DNA from: Corynebacterium endometrii
GTDB lineage: Bacteria; Actinomycetota; Actinomycetes; Mycobacteriales; Mycobacteriaceae
Assembly: GCF_004795735.1 (NCBI RefSeq)
Contig: NZ_CP039247.1
Span: 2,108,001 to 2,172,000 of the forward strand
Length of the DNA: 64,000 nt
Reading direction: 5' to 3'
Of this stretch, positions 53,706-62,512 are shown in pieces (the stretch's first letter is position 1; every line of letters begins with the position of its first letter). Under the pieces are notes generated by a model. The model ran no database searches. It was not told where the DNA came from and was given only the letters and a program-made list of their open reading frames with translations. The translations under genes and the position numbers were made by a program.

Positions 53706-55310
53706 ATGGCCAACTTCAAAGAGATCATGGCTTTGTGTGTGGAAGGCAAAAGCTATGGTCAGATTGCGGCAGCTCTTGGATGCTCCCGCAGGGATATTTC
53801 CCGTGTACAGGCGATTATCCGCGACCAGGGCATCGATAAGGAGCGCTTCGAATCATTGTCCCCGCAGTGGTTTGCTGATGTATTCGATGATGGTCGCGCA
53901 TCTCGTAGTAAGGCTTATGACCAGCCTGATTTTGCGGCCATGGCCAAGCGTCTTGGCCACAACAAGCATTTGACTCGGCATAAACTCTGGTTGGACTACA
54001 TTTCCACTGAGTGTGCCCCAGAGCTGGAGAAGTATCAGTACTCGCAGTTCTGCCATCATTTCTCGGGTTTTATCCGGGCCAATGACCTGCGTGATGTCAT
54101 TGAGCATGCACCCGGCCAAGAACTTTACGTGGACTGGGCCGGCGACAAGATTGCCATCATCGATCAAGCCAGTGGTCATGTGGCGTTGAAGGCATCGCTG
54201 TTTCTAGCTGTGTGTCCATACTCGGGGCTGCTGTTTGCTACCGCTGCGGAGAATGAAAAGATGCCAGCGTGGCTTGAGTGTCACGTCAAAGCATTGAACT
54301 ATCTGGGCAAGCTTCCGGCAATCATTGTCCCCGATAATGCTTCGACTGCCACCTACCGGCCGAAGCGCCATCAGTCCTATCGTGCTGTCACGGCTCGTTA
54401 TGCCGATTTCGCTGACTTCTATGACCTGGTCATTGTTCCTACCAGGCCGGGAAAGCCTAAGGACAAAGCTGCAGTCGAGCGTGCTGTCCAGATTGCCTAT
54501 AGCCGCATCCTGGGCTACTTCGATGGTGAAGTCTTCTATAGCCTCGATGAGCTCAATGAGGCGATTGCCGATCGGGTCGAAGATATCAACTGTGTGCTCA
54601 CGCGTGCGGATGGAACAACCAGGCGCCAACGCTTTGACACCCATGAAGCACCGGTGATGCGCGAACTTCCCGCGCAGGCCTTTACGGAAGTGGTGTGGCG
54701 CTCACCTAAAGTCGATCGAAACTGGCACGTGTGCTGCGACTATCAGTACTACTCCGTGCCGTATGAGCTCGTCGGGAAAGTCTTGCGTGCACGGCTGACT
54801 ACCACAACTGTCAGCCTGTTTGATGGCGACGAGTTAGTTGCTGAGCACGATAGGCTCCATGGCTTCCGCTACCGCTATTCCACCAACCATGCTCACGGCC
54901 CGCAGGGCAGTGACGACACTGTGGACGTGTTGACCCGTGATGAACTGCTCAAGTGGGCGAGTTCTTTTGGTCCGAATACGGTCAAGGTGATTACCACCAT
55001 CTTGGATAACAACGCCGCGTCAATCCCTCGAGGACTTTCCTTGGCACGCAATGTGTTGGCCAACCTGGGGCGCAGGCACGACAAGACCAGCCTGGAACCA
55101 GCCTGTGCTGTGGTGGTGGGAAAGAAGCTGGCGGCGAACTTCGCGGTGATCAAACGCATCCAAGCTGACATTGGCCACAACCGGCAGGCGGTGCCACAAC
55201 AGTCGCCTGCATCGTCATATCCGCAGGTCGTTGACATCACCAATATGAAAGATGCGGTGTTTATCCGCCCTGCCAGCCACTTCAACGACGTGGAATGGGA
55301 GGAGGCCTAA
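53706..55310 (+). CDS. istA: IstA transposase of IS21 element 2
   Basis: 534 residues from ATG 53706 (MANFKEIMALC), preceded by AAGGAGGG. N-terminal helix-turn-helix (SYGQIAAALGCSRRDISRV), DDE catalytic core with YVDWAGDKIAI, VPDNASTATY and KDKAAVERAVQI, and a C-terminal SH3-like beta region (YYSVPYELVGKVLRARL). Full length for the family. Confidence 0.92.
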   Translation: MANFKEIMALCVEGKSYGQIAAALGCSRRDISRVQAIIRDQGIDKERFESLSPQWFADVFDDGRASRSKAYDQPDFAAMAKRLGHNKHLTRHKLWLDYISTECAPELEKYQYSQFCHHFSGFIRANDLRDVIEHAPGQELYVDWAGDKIAIIDQASGHVALKASLFLAVCPYSGLLFATAAENEKMPAWLECHVKALNYLGKLPAIIVPDNASTATYRPKRHQSYRAVTARYADFADFYDLVIVPTRPGKPKDKAAVERAVQIAYSRILGYFDGEVFYSLDELNEAIADRVEDINCVLTRADGTTRRQRFDTHEAPVMRELPAQAFTEVVWRSPKVDRNWHVCCDYQYYSVPYELVGKVLRARLTTTTVSLFDGDELVAEHDRLHGFRYRYSTNHAHGPQGSDDTVDVLTRDELLKWASSFGPNTVKVITTILDNNAASIPRGLSLARNVLANLGRRHDKTSLEPACAVVVGKKLAANFAVIKRIQADIGHNRQAVPQQSPASSYPQVVDITNMKDAVFIRPASHFNDVEWEEA

Positions 55311-55313
55311 CCC

Positions 55314-56081
55314 ATGATCGAAATCAGTGACACCAACCGCGCGAAGCTTCGCGCCTTGCGCCTATCGACTTTCGCTGACGTCTACTTCGAACTCCTCAAC
55401 GATGAGGCATACGAAGACAGCCTTCCTGAAGACATCTTCTTTCTTGCTGTCGACCAAGCACTAGAGTCACGCCGGCAGCGGCAGATCGAAAAAGCCATTG
55501 CTGCAGCAGGATTTGCCTACCCACACGCCAGTTTGGCCGAGGTCATTAACCCTGAAGCACGAGGAATTAGCGAACGCCAGCTTAAACGGTATGCCGCGAC
55601 GAACTGGCGTGAACATCCCAACAATGTGCACATCTACGCCCCGACGGGCACAGGCAAGACCTACCTTGCCTGTGCCATCGGAATCGCAGCCTGCCACGCC
55701 GGCTACAGCGTGGCCTACTTCCGACTCGATCAGCTCGTTGCCAAGCTAGCGGCCTATTCGCCCACCGATGATCAATACACAGCACTGATGCGCAAACTGA
55801 TCAACATCGACGTCCTCATCATCGATGATTTCTGCACCATCAGCGTGGATCTACGCGGACAAGAAGACCTGACCAAGATCGTAATCGAACGAGACGGCCG
55901 ACTCCCCACCATCATCGCATCACAATCAACAGCCGCCTACTGGGTCGAAGTCTTACCCAGCAGAATCGGAGCCGAGTCCCTAGTCAGCCGCCTTAACAAT
56001 GGCCGCAGACTCAAAATCGGTGACTTCGACATGCGCCGACACCTCGCAAAGGAGGCTGCAGCAGCCCAAGACACTGACTAA
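55314..56081 (+). CDS. istB: IstB helper ATPase of IS21 element 2
   Basis: 255 residues, three bases after the istA stop. Walker A IYAPTGTGKTYLACAIG (about 102-118), Walker B VLIIDDFCTI (about 164), ASQSTAAYW as sensor region. Assembles with IstA and target DNA during transposition. Confidence 0.92.
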   Translation: MIEISDTNRAKLRALRLSTFADVYFELLNDEAYEDSLPEDIFFLAVDQALESRRQRQIEKAIAAAGFAYPHASLAEVINPEARGISERQLKRYAATNWREHPNNVHIYAPTGTGKTYLACAIGIAACHAGYSVAYFRLDQLVAKLAAYSPTDDQYTALMRKLINIDVLIIDDFCTISVDLRGQEDLTKIVIERDGRLPTIIASQSTAAYWVEVLPSRIGAESLVSRLNNGRRLKIGDFDMRRHLAKEAAAAQDTD

Positions 56082-56240
56082 CCCCTAGACCCCAACCAAC
56101 ACCAAGCGCCGGCCGCACACACTCAAGCGACCGGCGCTTGTCAGTACCAACAACCCGGAAAACCGCAGTACCACCTCACCGGAATGCAAGTACCATCAAC
56201 CCGCTCCTGGCACTCGGATAAAGAACCTAACCCTAAGCGA

Positions 56241-57050
56241 TTAGAAGATACGCACCACGGCATTATTACCGCCAGAGCAGCTGACCTCGTCGCCCTCGGG
56301 GCGGCAATCCATCTCGTAAGTCTCACCGGTCACCGGAGAGGATGCGATAATGGTAGCGGTGGTTTTGCCGGTCTTTAGGTACTGCCCGCGGAAGACCTCG
56401 TGGACGTTTTCTGCGAAAGGCTCTGAAGTTACATCAGTTGCCGGCTCGTAATTTTCGAACTTTTCTGGATCACCGCCGCGGCTGCGCCCAGACTCGCCGT
56501 CCGAATCGTCACCTTCATCGTCATCTTCATCACGGCTGCCGCGGCTGGAATCCTGAGCAGAATCCCCATCATCAGCATCGCGCCCGTCGCTCCCATTTTT
56601 GCGGTCCGAATCTCGATCGGATTCGCGGTCGGATTCGCGGTCAGAGCCTTCGTCGGAATCGGGGTCGGCCTCTGTATCACTATCGTCGGCCTCAGTTGAA
56701 GCGCTGACGAATCTCTCATCGGATGCGGATGAGGAATCGTCGCGGGTAAACCAGCCCTGAACTACGCCAAAGGCACCCAGCGCCACGACTAGCAGCAGGA
56801 CTGTGAGCGCGATGATTAACCCAATGAGGCCCTTGTTGGACTTCTTTTGCTCCTGCGGAGGGTAATAACCCTGGTCATATGACTGCGGGTACGGATCTTG
56901 CGAGTAAGGCTGCTGGCCCTGCTGCCCTGACTGATCCCATGCCTGATACTGGGCGTCCTGCCTATCCCATTGGTTATCTTGAGAAGGAAATACCTGCTCT
57001 GGCTTGTTTGGGTCCGGTTCTGGACCCTGGCTCCACTGATTATCTGCCAT
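56241..57050 (-). CDS. Single-pass protein with Gln/Tyr-rich cytosolic tail and Ser-Asp/Arg stalk
   Basis: 269 residues. The cytosolic N-terminus (1-70) is Gln/Asp/Tyr/Pro-rich and ends KKSNKGLI, like the KKKGNKGLI before the pseudokinase helix. Membrane helix about 74-98. Then a low-complexity stalk (about 103-190) dominated by SD, ESDR and DDD units, and a compact terminal domain of about 70 residues with two Cys, ending CSGGNNAVVRIF. IS21 element 2 is inserted 22 bases beyond its stop, so its own terminator may be lost. Function unknown. Confidence 0.78.
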   Translation of the reverse strand: MADNQWSQGPEPDPNKPEQVFPSQDNQWDRQDAQYQAWDQSGQQGQQPYSQDPYPQSYDQGYYPPQEQKKSNKGLIGLIIALTVLLLVVALGAFGVVQGWFTRDDSSSASDERFVSASTEADDSDTEADPDSDEGSDRESDRESDRDSDRKNGSDGRDADDGDSAQDSSRGSRDEDDDEGDDSDGESGRSRGGDPEKFENYEPATDVTSEPFAENVHEVFRGQYLKTGKTTATIIASSPVTGETYEMDCRPEGDEVSCSGGNNAVVRIF

Positions 57051-57216
57051 TGTTTACGCTTTCGAGGAAGGAGTGGTCAGAATACGCTAAGGCTTCTATG
57101 AGTAGCTTCTTTTTATAGATTGCCATCGCGGTGACCTAGAAAGAAGTGTTTATTGGGCTTTAATTCTATAGGGGTGCTCAGTCCCGGTAACGCGACGGGG
57201 CGCGAATCGCTATTAC

Positions 57217-58266
57217 CTAGCAGGCACTGGTTGGAAAGCGCGCTATCTCAGCGCCGAGGGCAGCCGCCATGGAGGTCAGCATTGCCTGACCATCACCATA
57301 CGCACCGGAGCCTGGGATGGCCGTCATTGCGATGGCAACGTCACCCCGTGGGCCGGCTACCAACCCGAGCTGGCGGACCTGATAACCACCGGTATCGCTT
57401 GGCCCCCAGCCGCCTTTGAAGCGGGCGCCGGGCAATGTTCCCAAACCATAGGCCTGTTCACCGATAACCTGACCCATCAGGCTGACCACGTCAGCAGAAC
57501 CAGCGACACACCGCAGGTTGGAGGCCAGCAATGCCTCTTGACTCGTAGTGAGCGCGGTTTGGCCGAAGGTGGAATACTCGGGGCGCAGCTTCACCGTGTT
57601 GATGGGTACGCCTACCCCGGCATCGCTCATTACGGAATCGGCGGCACCTGCGGGTAGGGCGGCAAACATGGCCTCCGCAGAGGCGTTATCGGAACGCGTG
57701 ATCGCGGCGGTAGCATTGCCCAGCTGGCCCGGGTCCTGGCGCAATGCGGCGATGGCGATGGGCACCTTAATCGTGGACCACGCCGGGTACGCAGAATCAT
57801 CCCCAGCGGTAAAGGATCCCTGCGGGCTTGAAATGGAAACCGCCGCGGTTCCACCGAATTTGTTAGTCGCGCCGGTTACCGCAGAGTCCAGGAGAAGCTG
57901 CAGTTCACTAGCGCTTGGGATTGGGGTACTAGCCGCAGACTCCCGTATCTCAGCGCTCCCACCGCGTTCGTCTTCGCCATCTGCCGGGCTAGATTCCGCA
58001 TCCCTTGGCCCCGGATCCGATTCTTGTAGGACGCCGGGCTCTTCTATGTCACTTTCAGGAACGCTAGCGGCGGTCGTTGAGTAGACCACTGAAAACTGCG
58101 ATTGGCCAACCGGCCGTTCCACGCCAACTCGGCCGCCGATAAAGCCACCAGTGATCACCGCAACCACGATGAGCACAAGCGCTATTGCTGCCGCGCCCGC
58201 CAGGACTACCAGCGTCCTGCGTTTTCTGCGCTGTACGGATGAAACTGCGTCGCGTGGACTAGTCAT
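57217..58266 (-). CDS. Membrane-anchored class-A beta-lactamase-like serine hydrolase
   Basis: 349 residues. One N-terminal membrane helix (about 19-45), an acidic linker (about 60-115) and a penicillin-recognising-enzyme domain. The three active-site motifs are visible: SxxK as STIK (about 162), SDN in ITRSDNASAEAM (about 190) and KGG in RFKGGWG (about 284) in place of KTG. It may bind or cleave peptidoglycan peptides or beta-lactams. The linker places it out at the wall. A true beta-lactamase is less likely because of the anchor and the KGG variant. Confidence 0.8.
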   Translation of the reverse strand: MTSPRDAVSSVQRRKRRTLVVLAGAAAIALVLIVVAVITGGFIGGRVGVERPVGQSQFSVVYSTTAASVPESDIEEPGVLQESDPGPRDAESSPADGEDERGGSAEIRESAASTPIPSASELQLLLDSAVTGATNKFGGTAAVSISSPQGSFTAGDDSAYPAWSTIKVPIAIAALRQDPGQLGNATAAITRSDNASAEAMFAALPAGAADSVMSDAGVGVPINTVKLRPEYSTFGQTALTTSQEALLASNLRCVAGSADVVSLMGQVIGEQAYGLGTLPGARFKGGWGPSDTGGYQVRQLGLVAGPRGDVAIAMTAIPGSGAYGDGQAMLTSMAAALGAEIARFPTSAC

Positions 58267-58352
58267 GGAAATGGTCCTTCTCTACACCCCGTAAGTCCTG
58301 CGGCATCGTGGGGCCACGAATTCCCCCCAACGAGCGACTAAATAGAGTGAAA

Positions 58353-58397
58353 CCCCTACGTATGCTTACAACCTTGAGCGGTTAGCATACGCAGGGG
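58353..58397. terminator. Hairpin between the J-like gene and the serine hydrolase gene
   Basis: 14-bp imperfect stem CCCCTACGTATGCT / AGCATACGCAGGGG with a 17-base loop, within a longer dyad (AGTGAAA...TCTCACT). It could end the J-like gene transcript on the minus strand. Confidence 0.5.
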
Positions 58398-58451
58398 TAT
58401 GAGGTCTCACTATGGGGTGCTAATTCGTATTTCCTATAGCCACATGCTGTT

Positions 58452-59462
58452 CTAATCCACTAGGGACTCAGTCTCTACGGCGATGTCAATCCAGGTTACC
58501 TCCCACTCGCCATCGATGAGCCTCATTGATATGTAGCCAACTAGCTCATCGTTGCCGTCGAGGATGGCGACGTTTCCTTTGTCCTCCAACTTCTCAGCTT
58601 CAGCAAGCTCCTCGTAAGATTCACGCTCTCCCTTATAAACCAAGGAATCAGTGTGCATGGAAGAAGCGGTCTCACCAACCTTGAGATCGCGGGCATCGAA
58701 TACATCTTCCGGAAGCTCAGTGGCTATATTTTCTTCGAAATATTCACGGCTATCACGTTCCACGTGCTCAGCAACCCAATCCTCAACTGCCCGCTTGCTA
58801 TCGGCATCAATGTACGCCTGGGCAATATCCTTAGCACCGCCCTCATCCTTCAGGGTAGCGCCACCGCCGCCGCCCAACAGTCCGCCCAGCAGGCCGCCGA
58901 CGATCAGGCCGCCCACAGCTGCCGCGATAGCGGTCACGGTGATTGCCTTCTTAGAGGACTTCTTGTATTCAGCACCAAGTTCATGAGCCTGCTTCGTAGC
59001 ACCCTCACGAGCGGAGGCAAATCCCTGCTTTGCGGAAGCGAGGCCATTATCGAACTTGTCACGAATAGCTGCACCCTGGTTGGGCTGCTGGTCCTGACCC
59101 GCACCAGCTGCGGCGCCGGCGACTCCCGCGGCGCCAACACCCGCTGCACCTACCCCTGCAGGGCCACCCACGGCGGAGGTACCGGCACCAGCGGATGGGT
59201 TTGCGCCGCCGAGGTTCAACTCGGACAGCTGACGCAGGGCCGCTACATCCACATCATCGGCAGAAGGGTCATCGAGACGGGAATCGTAAAGGCCGCGCTT
59301 TTGCTCATCACCAAGGACGTTGATCGCCAGCTTTACTTCTTCCTCGCCGCCGGGGTTATCAAACTTGCCGCCCTCCAAGCGGGACTCCAGTGCGGAACGC
59401 AGGTTAGCGGAGGAGTCATTGCGGTCGAGACCCAGAGTCTCGTAAAGGTTGTAATGTGCCAC
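58452..59462 (-). CDS. Membrane protein with J-domain-like head lacking HPD
   Basis: 336 residues. Residues 3-70 resemble a DnaJ domain: YNLYETLGLDRNDSSANLRS at the start and AINVLGDEQKRGLYDSRL at the end. The HPD tripeptide needed to stimulate DnaK is absent (KFDNPG region instead). Next come a Gly/Ala/Val repeat (about 88-122), an amphipathic helix (AKQGFASAREGATKQAHEL), a membrane helix (about 172-200) with a GGLLGGLLGGGGG stretch, and an acidic outside domain of about 135 residues. The family is unknown to me; cytosolic partner binding is inference. Confidence 0.72.
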   Translation of the reverse strand: MAHYNLYETLGLDRNDSSANLRSALESRLEGGKFDNPGGEEEVKLAINVLGDEQKRGLYDSRLDDPSADDVDVAALRQLSELNLGGANPSAGAGTSAVGGPAGVGAAGVGAAGVAGAAAGAGQDQQPNQGAAIRDKFDNGLASAKQGFASAREGATKQAHELGAEYKKSSKKAITVTAIAAAVGGLIVGGLLGGLLGGGGGATLKDEGGAKDIAQAYIDADSKRAVEDWVAEHVERDSREYFEENIATELPEDVFDARDLKVGETASSMHTDSLVYKGERESYEELAEAEKLEDKGNVAILDGNDELVGYISMRLIDGEWEVTWIDIAVETESLVD

Positions 59463-59768
59463 GGTTTTGGCCTTTCAAAATTTTCATGGGCATTGCTGTT
59501 TCCATCATTATGCATGGGCCAGCACGTCCTCAAAGCTTAGGTAGGGAGTAGTCCCCAAATGAGGAAACATTCGGAACTTTTCCTATATTACTGCCAGCAA
59601 AGGGTTCCCTTCTCTAAACCTCAGAATTGTTTTCATTTCGACACAATTGGCAGCCTTGATAGGCCTAAAACTCGTAAAGCCGGCAACTACAGCACAAGGA
59701 TGCAGTGGTTGCCGGCACTGGATAAGTTAAGAAGCCACTTGGAAGATTATCCCTAGTAGGCGGGGATT
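59463..59768. other. Intergenic region with a minus-strand terminator
   Basis: 306 bases. Besides the leader of the J-like gene it contains a perfect 9-bp stem GCCGGCAAC (59679-59687) / GTTGCCGGC (59708-59716), followed on the minus strand by TTTACGAGTTTT. This hairpin probably ends the lipoprotein transcript. Confidence 0.6.
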
Positions 59769-60443
59769 TTAACCATAGAGGAATGTGTCAGAGAAGTCTT
59801 CGGAACTACTATCGTCGTAGCTCGACTCATCCCACGATTCTCCCATCGACGGGTTCAAGTCACTTTCGCCCCGCGCGATGTTTAGCATGCTTGCAGTGCC
59901 AGCCAACTCGTCGCTGGAGAAATCCTGCTGACACTGACTTACACCACCGAGGAGCGAATAAGCGATTAATGCTAATGCCTCCTCATCACTGGCTTCGGCC
60001 AGGTCAACCCCAGTACCCAAGGCTTCATCAATCGCCTGGAGTTCCTCCTCGGCGGTGTCTTCATTTAGCTCACCCAACGCAGAATTTAAGTCGTCGACAG
60101 AATTGCTATCTGGATCTGACAGCATACCGGCTGAGGTCAAGAGTCCACTCTTCAAATCTGAGGACTCACAGAAAACATCACCGGCTTCTTTAATCGCATC
60201 CGACTCGGCGGCGACTCCTAACTCACGGTCAATTTCAAGGGCAATCTCCTCAATGAAGTCATCCGGAAGGGTTTCATACTCCACTACGAAGTCACTAAAA
60301 TCTTCAGGATCGGTGAGGTCATAAGCCTCATCTTTGCCGTAGTTTGGGAAAGTGCCGTTCTGCGCATCGTTGCCACAGGCAACAAGGGAAGTGGCGGTCA
60401 GCAGGATAGCAGCGGTAGCCCCGAGGGCTTTCTTCTTCAACAT
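59769..60443 (-). CDS. Secreted lipoprotein, function unknown
   Basis: 224 residues, start at MLKKKALG (60443) to give a normal signal peptide; GGAAG lies just upstream. Lipobox SLVAC, lipidated Cys23. The mature part is very acidic and mostly helical (DDLNSALGELNEDTAEEELQ) with two further Cys, and a Ser/Asp/Glu-rich tail. No family recognised. Last member of the surface-protein region. Confidence 0.78.
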   Translation of the reverse strand: MLKKKALGATAAILLTATSLVACGNDAQNGTFPNYGKDEAYDLTDPEDFSDFVVEYETLPDDFIEEIALEIDRELGVAAESDAIKEAGDVFCESSDLKSGLLTSAGMLSDPDSNSVDDLNSALGELNEDTAEEELQAIDEALGTGVDLAEASDEEALALIAYSLLGGVSQCQQDFSSDELAGTASMLNIARGESDLNPSMGESWDESSYDDSSSEDFSDTFLYG

Positions 60444-60785
60444 TGGGGTTTCTTCCAATCGGGATGTAAAAACTCGAAACTATCTGGCAGCTCTGGCGTA
60501 GAAGGCCCAGGCTTGAACACCGTTTTCCTTCTTTTGGCAGAACTTGCTTAAAGGACAATGACTGTGGAGCCATCCATTAGCTTAGCTGGGGCTGCGTAGA
60601 AATGGCATGCTTTTTGGGATTACTCCCCACTTCGATCAACGCCGTCAGCCCCGTGATAGCTCAGCGGTATTCCTTATGCACAAAACTCCCCGCTAATTGG
60701 ATTCTGATTTCTCAGTCCAACTAACGGGGAGCAGTTCAGGTCCGGCGGGGAGCCCTGAAGAAATATCCCAGCGTCTACTTGGCGC
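60444..60785. other. Intergenic region lipoprotein / MFS exporter
   Basis: About 340 bases. Contains the upstream region of the lipoprotein gene and the MFS terminator (60686-60731). No gene seen. Confidence 0.5.
60686..60731 (-). terminator. Terminator of the MFS exporter gene
   Basis: 16-bp stem on the minus strand, CTCCCCGTTAGTTGGA / TCCAATTAGCGGGGAG with two G-U pairs, followed by TTTTG. The G-U pairing only works in the minus-strand RNA, which fixes the direction. Confidence 0.85.
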
Positions 60786-62270
60786 TTACTCCACCTCGCG
60801 CGCGGTGGAATCAGTTTCCACGCGCTTGACCATCGGCGCCAGGATGCAGGCCACTAAGGCGAGGCAGCCGGCGAACATGAACGCCCAGGACGCTCCTTGC
60901 GCGGTGGCGGCTGCCTCGTCCAGACCATTGGCCGCGCCGGTGGCGGTGCCGCGGGTCAAAAATACCACCAGGAATGCCGTGCCGGTGGCGCCGGCCAGCT
61001 GCTGCAGGGTATTCAGAATTGCAGAGCCGTGGCCGTACAGGTTGCCGGGCAGGGATGACAAGGCGGTGGTCATCAGTGGGGTCATCAGCAAGCCCACACC
61101 CACGGCGAAGCAGATGTGCAGCGCAATGACCATCCAGACGGCGGAGTTCTCATCAAGCAGGCTCAGGCACCACACGGCGGCGGTCATAAGCAGCACGCCT
61201 GGAATCAGCAGCGGACGCGGCCCCACGGCATCGTAGGCGCGGCCAATGAAGGGGGAAATAAGGCCCTGCATCAAACCGCCGGGCATCACCACAAGGCCCG
61301 CGGTCAAAGCGGTAACCCCCAGGGAGGTTTGCAGGTAGATGGGCAGCACGGTGGCCGCGCCGAGCAGCAGGCCGAAGGAAACCAGCAGGCCGGCCACGGC
61401 CATGGTGTAATTGCGGATCTTGAATGGACGCAGGTCCAGCAACGCCCGGCCGGCCTTGGCCAGGGACTGCTGACGCTTGACGAAGATGACCAGGGATACC
61501 GCGCCCACCACGGAGATGATGATTTGGAGCATTCCGTCACCCGCGAGGATGGTCTCAATGGAGGACAGGCCAAAGACCAGGCCGCCGAAGGCCAGGACGG
61601 ACAAGACTACGGAAAGGAAGTCCAGCGGGGTCTCACGGTTTTCGCCCACGTTGCGCAGCTTGATGAGGCCGGCGATGCCAATTAGGGCAACCAAGGGAAC
61701 CATCACCCAGAAGATGAAGTGCCACGTAAAGGTGTTGAGGATAAAACCGCCAACGGTTGGCCCCAGGGCCGGAGCCACGGAGATGGCCACGGAGATTATG
61801 CCCATGACGGAACCGCGGCGCTGTGCCGGCACGAGCACCATCGTCATGGTCATCAACAACGGGATGACCAGGGCTGTACCGGCTGCCTGAATGATGCGAC
61901 CCAGCAGCAGGATAATAAAGCTTGGCGAGATTGCCGCCACCACCGTGCCGGTGATGAACAAGACTACGGCGGACAGGAACACCTGGCGTGAGGTGAAACG
62001 CTCCAGGATGTAACCGGTCGTTGGGATTACCACCGCCATGGTCAGCAGGAAGCCGGTGATGAGCCACTGGGCGGAGGTTGCGGGAATGCCAAACTCGGCC
62101 ATGATTGCCGGCAGCGCCACGGAGAGGGATGTTTCATTAAGAATCATCACCATCGCGGCGAGGACCAGCACGCCGAGGTTGATAATTGTCTCGCCGGTCA
62201 TTTTCTTAGCGGCGGGATTGCTCTTTTCGGCCGGATTATTGCCCTCCGGGTGTGCAGGCGTTGAAGCCAC
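60786..62270 (-). CDS. DHA2-type MFS drug exporter (EmrB/QacA/LmrB-like)
   Basis: 494 residues with GTG 62270 as the start (AGGGGA eight bases upstream); an ATG 27 bases earlier has no ribosome site. Fourteen predicted membrane helices. LNETSLSVALPAIM in helix 1, motif A-like GYILERFTSRQVFL, and motif C PALGPTVGGFIL in helix 5 mark a proton-drug antiporter of the DHA2 group. Substrate unknown; lincomycin-type or dye export is known for relatives. Confidence 0.87.
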   Translation of the reverse strand: MASTPAHPEGNNPAEKSNPAAKKMTGETIINLGVLVLAAMVMILNETSLSVALPAIMAEFGIPATSAQWLITGFLLTMAVVIPTTGYILERFTSRQVFLSAVVLFITGTVVAAISPSFIILLLGRIIQAAGTALVIPLLMTMTMVLVPAQRRGSVMGIISVAISVAPALGPTVGGFILNTFTWHFIFWVMVPLVALIGIAGLIKLRNVGENRETPLDFLSVVLSVLAFGGLVFGLSSIETILAGDGMLQIIISVVGAVSLVIFVKRQQSLAKAGRALLDLRPFKIRNYTMAVAGLLVSFGLLLGAATVLPIYLQTSLGVTALTAGLVVMPGGLMQGLISPFIGRAYDAVGPRPLLIPGVLLMTAAVWCLSLLDENSAVWMVIALHICFAVGVGLLMTPLMTTALSSLPGNLYGHGSAILNTLQQLAGATGTAFLVVFLTRGTATGAANGLDEAAATAQGASWAFMFAGCLALVACILAPMVKRVETDSTAREVE

Positions 62271-62449
62271 AGCGTTGTCCCCTATCAATAAGTACAAAAA
62301 AGTTTTTCACTATTATTTCGGCCGCTTAATTTAGGCCGAATAGCTACTCTAGCGCTAGTTATGCGGCGGGCGTAAGCCGAGGCTCAGGGGACAGGGTGTT
62401 GCGTATTTTAAGTATGTATAACTCGAGACCCTTGAACATGTGCTTGAAT

Positions 62450-62512
62450 AGGGTATGGTTTTCACCATATCCACTTCTGACCTTGCACTTTAGTGGGTAG
62501 TTGACATGTCAA
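62450..62512. promoter_or_regulatory. Two dyads in the divergent MFS / glycosyltransferase region
   Basis: TATGGTTTTCACCATA (about 62453-62468) is a 6-bp inverted repeat. TTGACATGTCAA (62501-62512) is a perfect 12-bp palindrome covering the first ATG of the glycosyltransferase. Both are candidate operators; no regulator gene is adjacent. Confidence 0.4.

Larger units (their letters stand above)
53549..56212 (+). mobile_element. IS21-family element 2, complete, 2664 bp
   Basis: Ends begin TGCC (left TGCCGAATCGGGGTAG; right, complemented, TGCCAGGAGCGGGTTG) and carry subterminal GTTGGTAC repeats at both sides. Flanked by the 6-bp direct repeat CTCGGA (53543-53548 and 56213-56218). istA and istB are both intact, so it may be mobile. 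Different from element 1 in ends and protein sequence. Confidence 0.88.
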
